From an uncultured Bacteroides sp. (lineage in GTDB: Bacteria > Bacteroidota > Bacteroidia > Bacteroidales > Bacteroidaceae), in contig CAAFTU010000041.1 in assembly GCA_900766005.1 (NCBI GenBank), forward strand, positions 56,781 to 120,780: 64,000 bases of DNA, written 5' to 3'. Of the stretch, positions 8,624-16,837 are shown in pieces (within the stretch, counting starts at the first letter, position 1; every line of letters starts with the position of its first letter). Under the pieces are notes generated by a model. It searched no databases and was not told the origin of the DNA. It saw only the letters and a program-made list of their open reading frames with translations. Position numbers and translations under genes: made by a program.

Positions 8624-9748
8624 TTATAGAACGCCCTTGCTCGACGGCAACTCGTAGTGATAGATATCGCGCTTCACTGCCATTTTCAACGCGCGTGCCC
8701 ATGCTTTGAAGATGCCTTCAATCTTATGATGTTCGTTTTGACCTTCCGCCTTGATGTTGAGGTTCATCCGAGCAGCATCACTGAGCGACTTAAAGAAGTG
8801 GAGAAACATCTCTGTGGGCATCTCTCCTATTTTTTCACGCTTGAACTCTGCGTCCCACACCAGCCACGGACGGCCGCCGAAATCAAGACACACCTGACAA
8901 AGGCAATCGTCCATCGGCAGGGAGTAGCCATAGCGCTCAATGCCCCGCTTACTGCCCAATGCCTGATAGATACACGCTCCCAGTGCCAGCGCTGTATCTT
9001 CAATCGTATGATGTTCGTCGACCTTCCAATCGCCCTTCACAGCAATATCCAGATCAACACCGGCATGCTTACCAATCTGCTCAAGCATGTGATTGAAAAA
9101 AGCCAGTCCGGTATCAATATGACAAATGCCGTTTCCATCCAGATTGAGCGATACACGGACATCTGTTTCCTGGGTGGTGCGCTGCACGGTTGCTCTTCGC
9201 TCGCCGGCAAAAAGAAACTCAGCAATACGGTCCCAATCGGTCGTGGCCAGCACACAGACGTCCTCCAATCCTTTTTCCTTCAGCACTTCAGCAGAAGGCT
9301 GCAGAAAAATAGCCTTACAGCCCAAGTTTTTAGCCAGTTCCACATCCGTGGGACGGTCGCCAATGACAAAACTGCCAGCAAGATCATACACATCAGTGTT
9401 CAAATAGCGTGTAAGCATCCCCGTACGGGGTTTGCGAGTAGGGGCATTCTCTTCGGGCAGACTGCGGTCAATCAGGATTTCATCAAATTCAATTCCCTCA
9501 CCCGCTAAAGTTTTCAGAAGCAGTTCATGAGCCGGCCAGAAGGTTTCCTCCGGGAAAGAGGGCGTGCCCAGTCCGTCTTGATTGCTCACCATGACCCATT
9601 CAAAATCGAGTCGGGTGCGCAGAAAGTAGAGATTCCGGAACACCTTGGGATAGAACTCCAGTTTTTCCAACGAATCGAGCTGAGCGTCAACCGGCGGCTC
9701 CACCACCAGGGTACCGTCGCGGTCGATGAATAACACTTTTTTCTTCAT
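8624..9748 (-). CDS. hisB: Histidinol-phosphatase / IGP dehydratase
   Basis: Bifunctional histidine enzyme. Residues 1 to about 165 are a HAD-type histidinol-phosphate phosphatase (nucleophile motif FIDRDGT, Asp9 and Asp11). The rest is imidazoleglycerol-phosphate dehydratase, with the two metal-binding motifs DEHHTIEDTALALG and NEHHKIEGIFKAWARA. From ATG 9748 the protein has 374 residues. An ATG at 9793 overlaps the hisC stop as ATGA and would add 15 residues; I prefer 9748 because the HAD core begins immediately, but the overlap suggests translational coupling. Last gene of the hisGDCB run. Confidence 0.95.
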   Translation of the reverse strand: MKKKVLFIDRDGTLVVEPPVDAQLDSLEKLEFYPKVFRNLYFLRTRLDFEWVMVSNQDGLGTPSFPEETFWPAHELLLKTLAGEGIEFDEILIDRSLPEENAPTRKPRTGMLTRYLNTDVYDLAGSFVIGDRPTDVELAKNLGCKAIFLQPSAEVLKEKGLEDVCVLATTDWDRIAEFLFAGERRATVQRTTQETDVRVSLNLDGNGICHIDTGLAFFNHMLEQIGKHAGVDLDIAVKGDWKVDEHHTIEDTALALGACIYQALGSKRGIERYGYSLPMDDCLCQVCLDFGGRPWLVWDAEFKREKIGEMPTEMFLHFFKSLSDAARMNLNIKAEGQNEHHKIEGIFKAWARALKMAVKRDIYHYELPSSKGVL

Positions 9749-9789
9749 ATCTATCATGCTTGTTTCTATATCTTGTTTTTTCACTTTGC

Positions 9790-10833
9790 TCATTCTGGCC
9801 GGTACTTTCTCAAGGCAGAAAGCAGGGCGTCGTTCTCCAGCCGGGTTCCTACGGTGACACGGAGGCAGTTGCAACAGAGCGACACCGCATGGCGGTTGCG
9901 CACAATGATGCCCTCTCCTACCAGATAATTATAGATTTTCACGGCATCGACCACCCTCACCAGAAAAAAGTTGGCATGCGACGGATACAGCCTGACCGTG
10001 AGCGGCAGCTTCCGGAATGCTTCTTCGAGATAACTCCGTTCTTCCTTTAATGTCTGAATCCAGCGTTCGATTTCATAATAACGCTGAAGCGTTGAGATAG
10101 CCTGCTGCTGCGTCAGCTGGTTCACGTTGTAGGGATACTTTATTTTATTGAGAATCCCGATGATGGCTTCCGAAGCAAAAGCCATCCCCAAACGGATGGC
10201 TGCACAGCCCCAGGCCTTGGAAAAAGTCTGGAGCACAATCAGGTTGGGATAGTCATCCAGCTGCTGCAGGAAAGAAGGAGCATCGGAAAAGTCGCTGTAG
10301 GCCTCATCCAGCACCACCAGTCCGTCGAACCGGGTAAGCAGTTTGACGATTTCATCACGGCAGAGATCGTTGCCGGTGGGATTGTTGGGCGAACAGAGAA
10401 AGATCAATTTGGTATGTTCATCGGCTGCTGCCAAAAGACGCTCGGCAGTAAACTGAAACTGGGCATCGAGCAAAACCTTGCGATAGTCCACGTCATTGAC
10501 AGCGGCACAAACCTGGTACATGCCATACGTGGGGTCAATAGCCACAACATTGTCCTTGCCCGGCTCACAGAAGGCCCGAAACACCAGATCGATTGCTTCA
10601 TCACTCCCGTTGCCCAAGAAGATGCGGGAAGGAGTGACGTGCTTCATCCGCCCCAACTGCATTTTCAGTTCATGCTGCATGGGGTCGGGATAGCGGTTGT
10701 ACGGATCATTATACGGATTTTCATTGGCATCCAGAAAAACCGAAGCCGCCTGGCCCTTGTATTCGTCCCGAGCCGAAGAATAGGGCTTGAGGTTCCATAT
10801 ATTGGGACGTGTAAGTTCTTCTAATGTTTTCAT
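9790..10833 (-). CDS. hisC: Histidinol-phosphate aminotransferase
   Basis: PLP-dependent class I/II aminotransferase that converts imidazole-acetol phosphate to histidinol phosphate. It has 347 residues. The Schiff-base lysine is Lys206 in TFSKAWG; CSPNNPTGN and DEAYSDF are the cofactor-contact motifs. It starts 30 bp downstream of hisD, and its stop overlaps a possible hisB start. Length is normal for HisC. Confidence 0.96.
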   Translation of the reverse strand: MKTLEELTRPNIWNLKPYSSARDEYKGQAASVFLDANENPYNDPYNRYPDPMQHELKMQLGRMKHVTPSRIFLGNGSDEAIDLVFRAFCEPGKDNVVAIDPTYGMYQVCAAVNDVDYRKVLLDAQFQFTAERLLAAADEHTKLIFLCSPNNPTGNDLCRDEIVKLLTRFDGLVVLDEAYSDFSDAPSFLQQLDDYPNLIVLQTFSKAWGCAAIRLGMAFASEAIIGILNKIKYPYNVNQLTQQQAISTLQRYYEIERWIQTLKEERSYLEEAFRKLPLTVRLYPSHANFFLVRVVDAVKIYNYLVGEGIIVRNRHAVSLCCNCLRVTVGTRLENDALLSALRKYRPE

Positions 10834-10863
10834 CAGCGCTACTTCTTCATGATTGCTATTCCG

Positions 10864-12168
10864 TTACTTTCGTTCTTGCTTCAGCTGCTTCAATGCGTTC
10901 AGACGGACCGTCACTGCATTTTTATGTGCCTCCAGCTGTTCGCTGGCAGCCATTTCTTCGATGGCCGGTCCGATGGCCTGTATCCCTTCAGCCTGGATTT
11001 CCTGAAACGTAATTTTACGGATAAAACTGTCCAGACTGACACCGCTATACGCCCTGGCATAGCCATTGGTGGGCAAAGTGTGGTTGGTGCCGGATGCATA
11101 ATCACCGGCACTTTCGGGAGTAAGCGAACCTAAAAAGACAGAGCCGGCATGGGTAATCTGCTCGGCCACCTCCCGGTAGTGAGCCGTCTCAATGATAAGG
11201 TGCTCAGGCGCATAGGCATTGACCAAACGGACCGCCTCATCCAGATTGCGTACCTGTATCAGCCGGCTGTTTGCCAACGCACAGGCTGCAATCTCCCTCC
11301 GGGGTAAAACGGCCAGTTGCTTTTCCACTTCTTCCTTCACCGCTTGCTGAAGCCGTTGCGAAGGAGTAACCAGGAGAACCTGGCTGTCCACACCGTGTTC
11401 GGCTTGCGACAGAAGGTCGGCTGCTACAAACGAAGGCTGGGCCGTTTCATCGGCCAAAACAACGACCTCAGACGGACCGGCGGGCATGTCGATGGCCACC
11501 CCGTGCAAACTGACCAGCTGTTTGGCAGCCGTGACATACTGGTTGCCCGGTCCGAAAATCTTATATACTCGGGGAATACTTTCCGTACCATACGCCATGG
11601 CAGCTATCGCCTGTGCCCCGCCTACCTTATAGATACGGCTTACACCGGCCAGCTGGGCAGCAAAAAGAATAGCAGGATGTACGCCTCCCGTCTGATCGGG
11701 CGGAGTGCAAAGCACAATTTCGCGACACCCGGCTATCTGGGCCGGAACAGCCAGCATCAGCACAGTAGAAAAAAGAGGAGCAGTGCCACCGGGCACATAC
11801 AAGCCCACCTTTTCGATGCCGACGGCTTTCTGCCAGCACGTAACACCCGGCATCGTTTCCACCTTCTTACCCACAAAACGCTGGGAAGAATGAAAGGTTT
11901 CAATGTTTTGCTTGGCCAGGCGGATAGCCGCCTTCAGCGGTTCGGCAACTTGCCGGGATGCCGCTTCCATCTCTTCCGGTGTCACGCCCAAAGACGAAAG
12001 ACGCACCGCATCAAAACGCTCCTCCAGTTCCAGCAACGCACGGTCGCCTTCGGTCCTTACCTTATTAATAAGGGAACGGACCGCATCAAACAATTTTTCT
12101 GTATCCAATGCCGGACGACGCAAAAGGTCCAGCCATTGATCTGCCGATGGTACATTGATTAATTTCAT
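10864..12168 (-). CDS. hisD: Histidinol dehydrogenase
   Basis: Zinc-dependent NAD enzyme for the last two oxidations, histidinol to histidine. It has 434 residues. Recognisable family motifs are GLYVPGGTAPLFSTVLM, the conserved PAGPSEVVVLAD, SQAEHGVDSQ (zinc/substrate site) and TNHTLPTNGYARAYSGVSLDSF. It lies 37 bp downstream of hisG on the same strand. Confidence 0.97.
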   Translation of the reverse strand: MKLINVPSADQWLDLLRRPALDTEKLFDAVRSLINKVRTEGDRALLELEERFDAVRLSSLGVTPEEMEAASRQVAEPLKAAIRLAKQNIETFHSSQRFVGKKVETMPGVTCWQKAVGIEKVGLYVPGGTAPLFSTVLMLAVPAQIAGCREIVLCTPPDQTGGVHPAILFAAQLAGVSRIYKVGGAQAIAAMAYGTESIPRVYKIFGPGNQYVTAAKQLVSLHGVAIDMPAGPSEVVVLADETAQPSFVAADLLSQAEHGVDSQVLLVTPSQRLQQAVKEEVEKQLAVLPRREIAACALANSRLIQVRNLDEAVRLVNAYAPEHLIIETAHYREVAEQITHAGSVFLGSLTPESAGDYASGTNHTLPTNGYARAYSGVSLDSFIRKITFQEIQAEGIQAIGPAIEEMAASEQLEAHKNAVTVRLNALKQLKQERK

Positions 12169-12205
12169 GATCTGTCACAAGATTTACATTACCTATACAT
12201 ACCGG

Positions 12206-13057
12206 TTACACAATCATCTTTTCAATAGGCAACACCAGGATGCCTTCCGCCCCCAGCCCTTTCAGCTGACCGATGATGTCCCAGAAACACGTCTCATCGA
12301 GCACAGTATGCACCGAACACCAGCCTTCTTGAGCCAGCGGCATCACAGTGGGACTTTTCATTCCGAGCAAAACAGCTAAGATGGCATCCAGTTGATCTTT
12401 GGGCACATTCATCAGCACATATTTCTTGTCTTCCGCAGTTTTCACCGCATTCATGCGAAACAGCAATTCGCCGAGTATCTCTTCTTTCTCAACGCTCAAC
12501 TCCTTGTGGGCAATCAGCAAAGCCTCCGACTGCATCACGACTTCTACTTCTTTCAAACGGTTGCTGACCAATGTAGAGCCGGAACTGACAATATCAAAGA
12601 TAGCATCAGCCAGCCCGATGCCCGGAGCAACTTCCACCGAACCGCTAATGACATGAATCTCAGCCTGAATACCTTTCTCATCCAGAAAACGACGAAGAAT
12701 CACCGGATAGGAAGTAGCTATCTTTTTGCCTTCAAACCACGAGAGACCGGTATATTCCAAATCCCTGGGCATGGCCAGCGAAAGACGACACTTGCTGAAA
12801 CCCAAGCGCTTGACCACCCTTACCTCTTCCTGCTTCTCCATCCATTCATTCTCACCGACGATACCCAAATCGGCCACACCGGTAGCCACCGTCTGCGGAA
12901 TATCATCGTCACGGAGAAAAAGCACCTCGAGAGGGAAATTGGACGACTTCACCAGCAGCGTGCGTTTGGTGGTACTCAACTTGATATCCGACTCTTCTAA
13001 AAGTGCCAGGGTCTCTTCCAAGAGACGGCCTTTGGCTTGTACTGCAATTCGTAACAT
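12206..13057 (-). CDS. hisG: ATP phosphoribosyltransferase, long form
   Basis: First and feedback-inhibited step of histidine synthesis: joins ATP and PRPP. From ATG 13057 (MLRIAVQAKGRL) it has 283 residues, the long form with a C-terminal ACT-like histidine-binding domain (about 210-283), so no HisZ is needed. The frame stays open to 13117, but that upstream start would lie inside the attenuator terminator and is rejected. GVADLGIVGENEW and ISSG-type (DIVSSGSTL) motifs of the PRPP site are present. Expression is expected to be controlled by the leader at 13101-13228. Confidence 0.96.
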   Translation of the reverse strand: MLRIAVQAKGRLLEETLALLEESDIKLSTTKRTLLVKSSNFPLEVLFLRDDDIPQTVATGVADLGIVGENEWMEKQEEVRVVKRLGFSKCRLSLAMPRDLEYTGLSWFEGKKIATSYPVILRRFLDEKGIQAEIHVISGSVEVAPGIGLADAIFDIVSSGSTLVSNRLKEVEVVMQSEALLIAHKELSVEKEEILGELLFRMNAVKTAEDKKYVLMNVPKDQLDAILAVLLGMKSPTVMPLAQEGWCSVHTVLDETCFWDIIGQLKGLGAEGILVLPIEKMIV

Positions 13058-13100
13058 ACGCTTATTTGTTTTTTGATAATGAGACAGAAATAAGGAAAAT

Positions 13101-13130
13101 AAAAAAGGCTTACCCAAATCGGTAAGCCTT
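13101..13130 (-). terminator. Attenuator terminator of the his operon
   Basis: On the minus strand a perfect 10-bp stem (AAGGCTTACC / GGTAAGCCTT, 13130-13121 with 13114-13105) and a 6-nt loop are followed by TTTTATTTT. It sits between the leader peptide and hisG. Its 5' arm can instead pair with the end of the leader-peptide reading frame (13177-13168), 10 contiguous pairs including 3 G-U, which would prevent termination. Confidence 0.88.
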
Positions 13131-13165
13131 CGTTAGTATGATATGAAAGGTAACGACATAATCAT

Positions 13166-13228
13166 CTAAGCCCACCGATAAAAACCGCTAGGAAAATGAT
13201 GATGACGATGTGTTACACTGTATTTCAT
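13166..13228 (-). CDS. hisL: His operon leader peptide
   Basis: A 20-codon frame, ATG 13228 to TAG 13166, starts MKYSVTHRHHHFPSG. Four of five consecutive codons (7-11) are His. A predicted promoter lies about 14 nt upstream and an intrinsic terminator 36 nt downstream. Known attenuators: scarce charged His-tRNA stalls the ribosome on the His codons, the distal part of the frame (codons 18-20 and stop) is then free to pair with the terminator 5' arm, and the operon is read. With enough histidine the ribosome reaches the stop, covers this segment, and the terminator forms. All required elements are present in order. The name is by analogy with enteric hisL; the peptide sequence is unrelated. 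Confidence 0.85.
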   Translation of the reverse strand: MKYSVTHRHHHFPSGFYRWA

Positions 13229-13248
13229 AATTCTACTGTTGATTGCGA

Positions 13249-13280
13249 CAAATGTAAAGTATAAGTTTGGCACTTGCAAA
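13249..13280 (-). promoter_or_regulatory. Promoter of hisLGDCB
   Basis: On the minus strand TTTG (13280-13277), a 20-bp spacer and TACATTTG (13256-13249) fully match the Bacteroidetes promoter consensus. Transcription should start near 13242, leaving about 14 nt before the leader peptide. Confidence 0.78.
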
Positions 13281-13352
13281 TAATTATCACAAATTATCGT
13301 ATTTTTCTTTCAGATAATAGCAATTATTTAAAAAGGAAAAACAGTCTGAAGT

Positions 13353-15251
13353 TTATTTTCGTATGCAACGGATAGCAAACGCTTTGTTTTCCACTCCAGC
13401 ATTGGCCTTTTCAACATTCTTTTTATCACTGATGAGGCAGAACACAGTTGCATCCACCTGGGTATTCGTCTCATCCAAGGTCCAATAGGCTACATATTTA
13501 CCCGCAAACAGATTCTGATACGGATCCACCCACATGCCCACAGGAGCCATATTCAATCCCGTCAGCTGAGTGACCGGAGCCACCGGGTCCGATTTAATGA
13601 TGCTCCATTCGCCCGATTTAAGTACGGCAGCCTCATCATTGACATACGTCTTCAGCAAGTTCCAATCGTTCCAGTTGGGAATGCGCCAGTCTGCCGGCAA
13701 GAAGTTGCGAGCCTCCGCTACCCGAGCCGTATAAAAATGATGCTCACCGTCGGTCTGGAAATAACCCACATTATCAGCTGAGACAGAATCGAGCTTAGCC
13801 AGCATCTTGCCATCGGCATACGAAGTGGCCTCCCAGTTGCTTCCCATCCAATATTGCGTAGCTACCTTCACCAACGGGTAATGACGGATGACACCTCCCC
13901 GAACATCCCTGACCACATTCTCCAAAGGCATCACAGCCAACACCTCATCGGAGGATGTCACCGAGAAAGAAATCTTTCCATCAGCCATGACATACACCAG
14001 TTTACGCACAGGCAGATGCCCCGGCACATAGGTAAGCGTGTTGTCCTGCTTGTTCCAAGACACACTTCCACCATGTACAGGTTCCTCCTTGCCCAGCAGC
14101 TGGGCCACTTTTCCCTGCGTCAAATCCACCTGTCCGTCTTTGGTCATGGGGTAAACGACAATGGCCTGGGCAGCAACTTCCGGAGCAACCAGATATTCCT
14201 TGCAGATTTCGGCCACCTGCTTCCCGTCGTGCAACACCTTATACACTTTCGATTTGTCGAAAGCAAGTTTCGTGATGTCCACATAGTTATGCAGCGTAAC
14301 CGAAGCCACCTCGTCAACTTCCGCACCTTGCCACTCACCGATTTCACCATTGACCTTACTCATCAATATATCCTCGCTCGCCACAAAGGTGATGTCCAGC
14401 CCCCGCTGTTTGCCACCTGCCATCAGGAAAGATGACGGAAAGAACGTAGTATACGATTTTCCACCTACACGGAGCAAGATATACTGATAGCCGGACGTTG
14501 TTTCCTGAGGCAGCAAGATCAGTTCTTTACCCACCAACCGATTGCCCTCCACTTTCCATTCACCGGCCGGAACCATCTCTTTCTCATCCGAAAGCGAAAC
14601 AAGCTTTTTCTCCTGCAAATCAAATACTCCATGCGTATAGAAACCGGAAACGGACAATTCAGGATTGGCAGACAACAATTCCTGTATGTTCTCATTCTCA
14701 CCAGCTACCAGAGCGATTTTCAGCCGGAAGAACTGATGGTTGAAAGTCAACGGCACCGCTTCCTTGCTGGCAGAAAGTCCCTCCTTCGTAGCCACCAGGA
14801 AATCGGACGCAGCATAGTTGGCCGCAACCGACTGATTATCGGATACCGAAACAGGCAACGTGCTTTCTCCCATCGCTATACCCTGTGCCTGATAGGGATA
14901 ATAGCCTATCAGACTCAACGTAACACCATCATCAGGATAATAAACCGACACATCGGAAGTGAACTCACCCGAAGAAGAGCGGACAAAATGAAGGTTATCC
15001 GCATAACGCTCTTCCTGCAAAGTGGTGTTGCCTGCCAAAGCAAACAAACCGACTTCATCTCTTTCTTCAAACTGATTGTTTGCCATACGGGTTTGAACAG
15101 ACTCATGAATAGTACCGACAAACTTCAAAGGGATTGATTCCCCCTTTTCTACCTGCTCCCCTTCATCGGCCAAGTGATTGACACAAGACGCAAACAAAAG
15201 CGGAAGACAAAAAAAACCTATGCCATAACATAGGTTTGATTTTACGACCAT
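13353..15251 (-). CDS. Fimbrillin-like lipoprotein with FISUMP domain
   Basis: Surface or outer-membrane lipoprotein of 632 residues. The signal peptide ends at a lipobox-like LFASC (Cys23). Residues about 40-290 resemble the fimbrillin/Mfa-like fold of Bacteroidetes pilins (QTRMANNQFEERDEVGLFA and LSLIGYYPYQ are typical). The last 120 or so residues (ADWRIPNWNDWNLLKTYV ... CLISDKK ... AIRCIRK) resemble the FISUMP domain. The gene is alone, with a long leader and an inverted repeat that includes its start codon. Role in adhesion is an inference from the fold only; the FISUMP call is by motif pattern. Confidence 0.75.
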   Translation of the reverse strand: MVVKSNLCYGIGFFCLPLLFASCVNHLADEGEQVEKGESIPLKFVGTIHESVQTRMANNQFEERDEVGLFALAGNTTLQEERYADNLHFVRSSSGEFTSDVSVYYPDDGVTLSLIGYYPYQAQGIAMGESTLPVSVSDNQSVAANYAASDFLVATKEGLSASKEAVPLTFNHQFFRLKIALVAGENENIQELLSANPELSVSGFYTHGVFDLQEKKLVSLSDEKEMVPAGEWKVEGNRLVGKELILLPQETTSGYQYILLRVGGKSYTTFFPSSFLMAGGKQRGLDITFVASEDILMSKVNGEIGEWQGAEVDEVASVTLHNYVDITKLAFDKSKVYKVLHDGKQVAEICKEYLVAPEVAAQAIVVYPMTKDGQVDLTQGKVAQLLGKEEPVHGGSVSWNKQDNTLTYVPGHLPVRKLVYVMADGKISFSVTSSDEVLAVMPLENVVRDVRGGVIRHYPLVKVATQYWMGSNWEATSYADGKMLAKLDSVSADNVGYFQTDGEHHFYTARVAEARNFLPADWRIPNWNDWNLLKTYVNDEAAVLKSGEWSIIKSDPVAPVTQLTGLNMAPVGMWVDPYQNLFAGKYVAYWTLDETNTQVDATVFCLISDKKNVEKANAGVENKAFAIRCIRK

Positions 15252-15321
15252 ACTTCTCTTTTAATTTAATTAATAAATAAAGAAAATCTGATCATACAGA
15301 AAAATGCCACAAGAGAAGTAT
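15250..15321 (-). repeat. Inverted repeat enclosing the RBS and start codon
   Basis: atacttctctt (15250-15260) and aagagaagtat (15311-15321) are perfect 11-bp inverted repeats 50 bp apart. In the mRNA of the fimbrillin-like gene, the second arm is AAGAGAAGUAU followed by G, which contains the purine-rich ribosome site and the first two bases of the ATG. Pairing would close the start site. Confidence 0.6.
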
Positions 15322-15577
15322 TCGCTCCAGATTATGATACATCAACCAACACGTCTGCTGTTACTGTAAAATCTTCAATTCCAGTACTTCCGTTTGAAAT
15401 ACCGGCAGCAAATGTATGCAAATCAAAGAAAAACAAATCAAAATTTAACTTTTAATTTGAATCCAAAAATTAATCAATTATATATCAGCAGGTTATAAAG
15501 ATAAATTCTTCATACATCCCGCTAATATATACCATAATAATACATTTGCTTATAAAATGAAAGCAGAAAACCTACAA
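15252..15577. other. Intergenic region upstream of fimbrillin-like gene
   Basis: 326 bp, AT-rich. It holds the start-codon inverted repeat, a -7 box for the minus strand (TACATTTG at 15416-15409), and thus a leader of about 150 nt. Stretches open in both directions (about 15270-15440) lack any ATG and are not called as genes. Confidence 0.6.
15409..15416 (-). promoter_or_regulatory. -7 box of the fimbrillin-like gene
   Basis: TACATTTG on the minus strand. TTTG sequences upstream are 17 or 22 bp away rather than 19-20, so the promoter may be weak or activator-dependent. Confidence 0.45.
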
Positions 15578-16231
15578 TCAGAAGGAATATCCCACTTCGA
15601 TACCTGCAATATGCAGATTCTTAGCCGATTCATGCTGGTAACAATAAAAAACGTCAGTAGACCAGCGTTTGCTCCAGGCAATCTCCACCCCGGGACGATA
15701 GCGCATCCGGGCAGCCCGCCAAAAAGAAGCATCATCCAGACTCTGATACAACTCTACTGAAAAGTAGGGAGAAAGCATAGCTTTGCGGGGTGCATAGGCC
15801 AGCTTCAGCCGGGAGCGCAAGCGGCTTTCGGTATCCCCCTTGTAGATAGTCTGCTGAAAACGTTCGCGCAAAGAAAGTTTCAACCACTGATAACGGTAGC
15901 TGAAAGTAGCCGTGGCATGATAACGGTGGCGGAATTTCCAATCCGTGTGGCCCACATTGCGGAGATGCGTTTCATACCCCACTCCCAAACTCAAGAAAGA
16001 GCAAGCACGGTAAGTACCCCCTACAGTAAGTCCCCAGCGGTCCACCCGGTCCAAATCATCCTTGGTGCGCAGTTCCACATCGCCCGAAACAGAAAAACGG
16101 GAATCGATTTTGTAATTCACCTTCATCTTGGTCCATGTTCTGAAATCATCCTCCTGCGACCATACAGAAGATACTCCACATAAAAGAACAATCACCAGCC
16201 AGCATTTCGCATGTAAAAACAGTCTATCCAT
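15578..16231 (-). CDS. DUF2490 outer-membrane beta-barrel protein
   Basis: 217 residues from ATG 16231: a signal peptide (hydrophobic stretch to VSSVWSQ|EDDF), then repeated amphipathic strands rich in aromatic and basic residues (GDVELRTKDDLDRVDRWG, YETHLRNVGHTDWKFRHRYHATATFSYRY), ending in Phe (VGYSF), the usual C-terminal signature of outer-membrane barrels. The family is DUF2490, with no known function. A start 24 bp further upstream falls inside the -7 box and is rejected. The FKBP gene lies upstream on the same strand, separated by its own hairpin and this promoter. Confidence 0.8.
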   Translation of the reverse strand: MDRLFLHAKCWLVIVLLCGVSSVWSQEDDFRTWTKMKVNYKIDSRFSVSGDVELRTKDDLDRVDRWGLTVGGTYRACSFLSLGVGYETHLRNVGHTDWKFRHRYHATATFSYRYQWLKLSLRERFQQTIYKGDTESRLRSRLKLAYAPRKAMLSPYFSVELYQSLDDASFWRAARMRYRPGVEIAWSKRWSTDVFYCYQHESAKNLHIAGIEVGYSF

Positions 16232-16252
16232 AGCATTTAAATTTAAAAGGGG

Positions 16253-16284
16253 CAAAGATAATAAATAGAAAGACTCATCGCAAC
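16253..16284 (-). promoter_or_regulatory. Promoter of the DUF2490 gene
   Basis: Minus strand GTTG (16284-16281), a 20-bp spacer and TATCTTTG (16260-16253). The -7 box is perfect and the -33 box matches at 3 of 4 bases. It fixes the gene start at 16231. Confidence 0.6.
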
Positions 16285-16307
16285 GCCTCTGCCGCGAAAC
16301 GATGAGT
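16273..16307 (-). terminator. Weak hairpin after the FKBP gene
   Basis: ACTCATCG (16273-16280) pairs with CGATGAGT (16300-16307), an 8-bp stem with a GC-rich loop. The following CTTTCTATTT on the minus strand is a poor U-run. It overlaps the -33 region of the DUF2490 promoter. Confidence 0.4.
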
Positions 16308-16332
16308 AAGTTTCTCTCAAAAAACGGAAAAA

Positions 16333-16734
16333 TCAGGCAATGCCGAGCAATTCCACCTCAAACTGCAAGGTAGAAAAAGCCGGAATCGGCCCCGATGTGC
16401 GCGAACCGTATCCCATGGTATAAGGGATATACACCACCCACTTGTCGCCCACATGCATGTGCTGCAAGGCAATCTGCCAGCCTTCAATCAAGTCGGAAAG
16501 ACGGAACGCTTCAGGACACTGACGGGCATACGAATTGTCGAACACGCGCCCGTTAATCAAACTGCCCTTATAATGCACCGAAACCACACTCCTCGCATGG
16601 GGAGAAGCAGTGCCCGTGCCCGTTTGAAGCACTTTGTAATAAATACCACAAGGCAGCTGTCCGATTCCTTCCTGCGTAGACAACTCCTTCAAAAACTGCA
16701 AATTCTTTTCTTTGTATTCTTCTTTTTTTCCCAT
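16333..16734 (-). CDS. FKBP-type peptidyl-prolyl isomerase
   Basis: 133 residues from ATG 16734 (MGKKEEYKEKN). A single FKBP domain: VSVHYKGSLINGRVFDNSY, a core LIEGWQIALQHMHVGDKWVVYIP and a C-terminal IPAFSTLQFEVELLGI, with the aromatic binding-pocket residues kept. Catalyses cis-trans isomerisation of prolyl bonds. Without the upstream extension (to 16791) there is no signal peptide, so it is probably cytosolic; the extension would add a hydrophobic N-terminus but lies upstream of the predicted -7 box. Divergent from the alpha-2-macroglobulin gene. Confidence 0.88.
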   Translation of the reverse strand: MGKKEEYKEKNLQFLKELSTQEGIGQLPCGIYYKVLQTGTGTASPHARSVVSVHYKGSLINGRVFDNSYARQCPEAFRLSDLIEGWQIALQHMHVGDKWVVYIPYTMGYGSRTSGPIPAFSTLQFEVELLGIA

Positions 16735-16760
16735 AAAGACAGAAAATATAATTGATGTGG

Positions 16761-16768
16761 CAAAAATA
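16761..16768 (-). promoter_or_regulatory. -7 box of the FKBP gene
   Basis: TATTTTTG on the minus strand, 26 bp upstream of ATG 16734; no clear -33 box at the right distance. Confidence 0.4.
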
Positions 16769-16801
16769 AAGAGAATTGGACACTCTTTCATGCAAAATGT
16801 G

Positions 16802-16809
16802 TATATTTG
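16802..16809 (+). promoter_or_regulatory. -7 box of the alpha-2-macroglobulin gene
   Basis: TATATTTG, 28 bp before ATG 16838. A TTGG about 21 bp upstream is a weak -33 candidate. Confidence 0.45.
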
Positions 16810-16837
16810 TTTATTGTTTACCTAAAATTTGACCGAT

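Noticed and set aside
13058..13117. Longer hisG start at 13117
   Set aside because: It would place the start inside the attenuator terminator; the family start MLRIAVQAKGRL fits 13057.
15250..15321. The 11-bp inverted repeat as an invertible promoter (phase variation)
   Set aside because: The -7 box (15409-15416) lies outside the repeat, so inversion would not flip it, and the arms are short for an invertase site.
15270..15440. Reading frames open in both directions between the fimbrillin-like and DUF2490 genes
   Set aside because: Neither has an ATG, GTG or TTG start with a ribosome site, and the region is better explained as promoter and leader.
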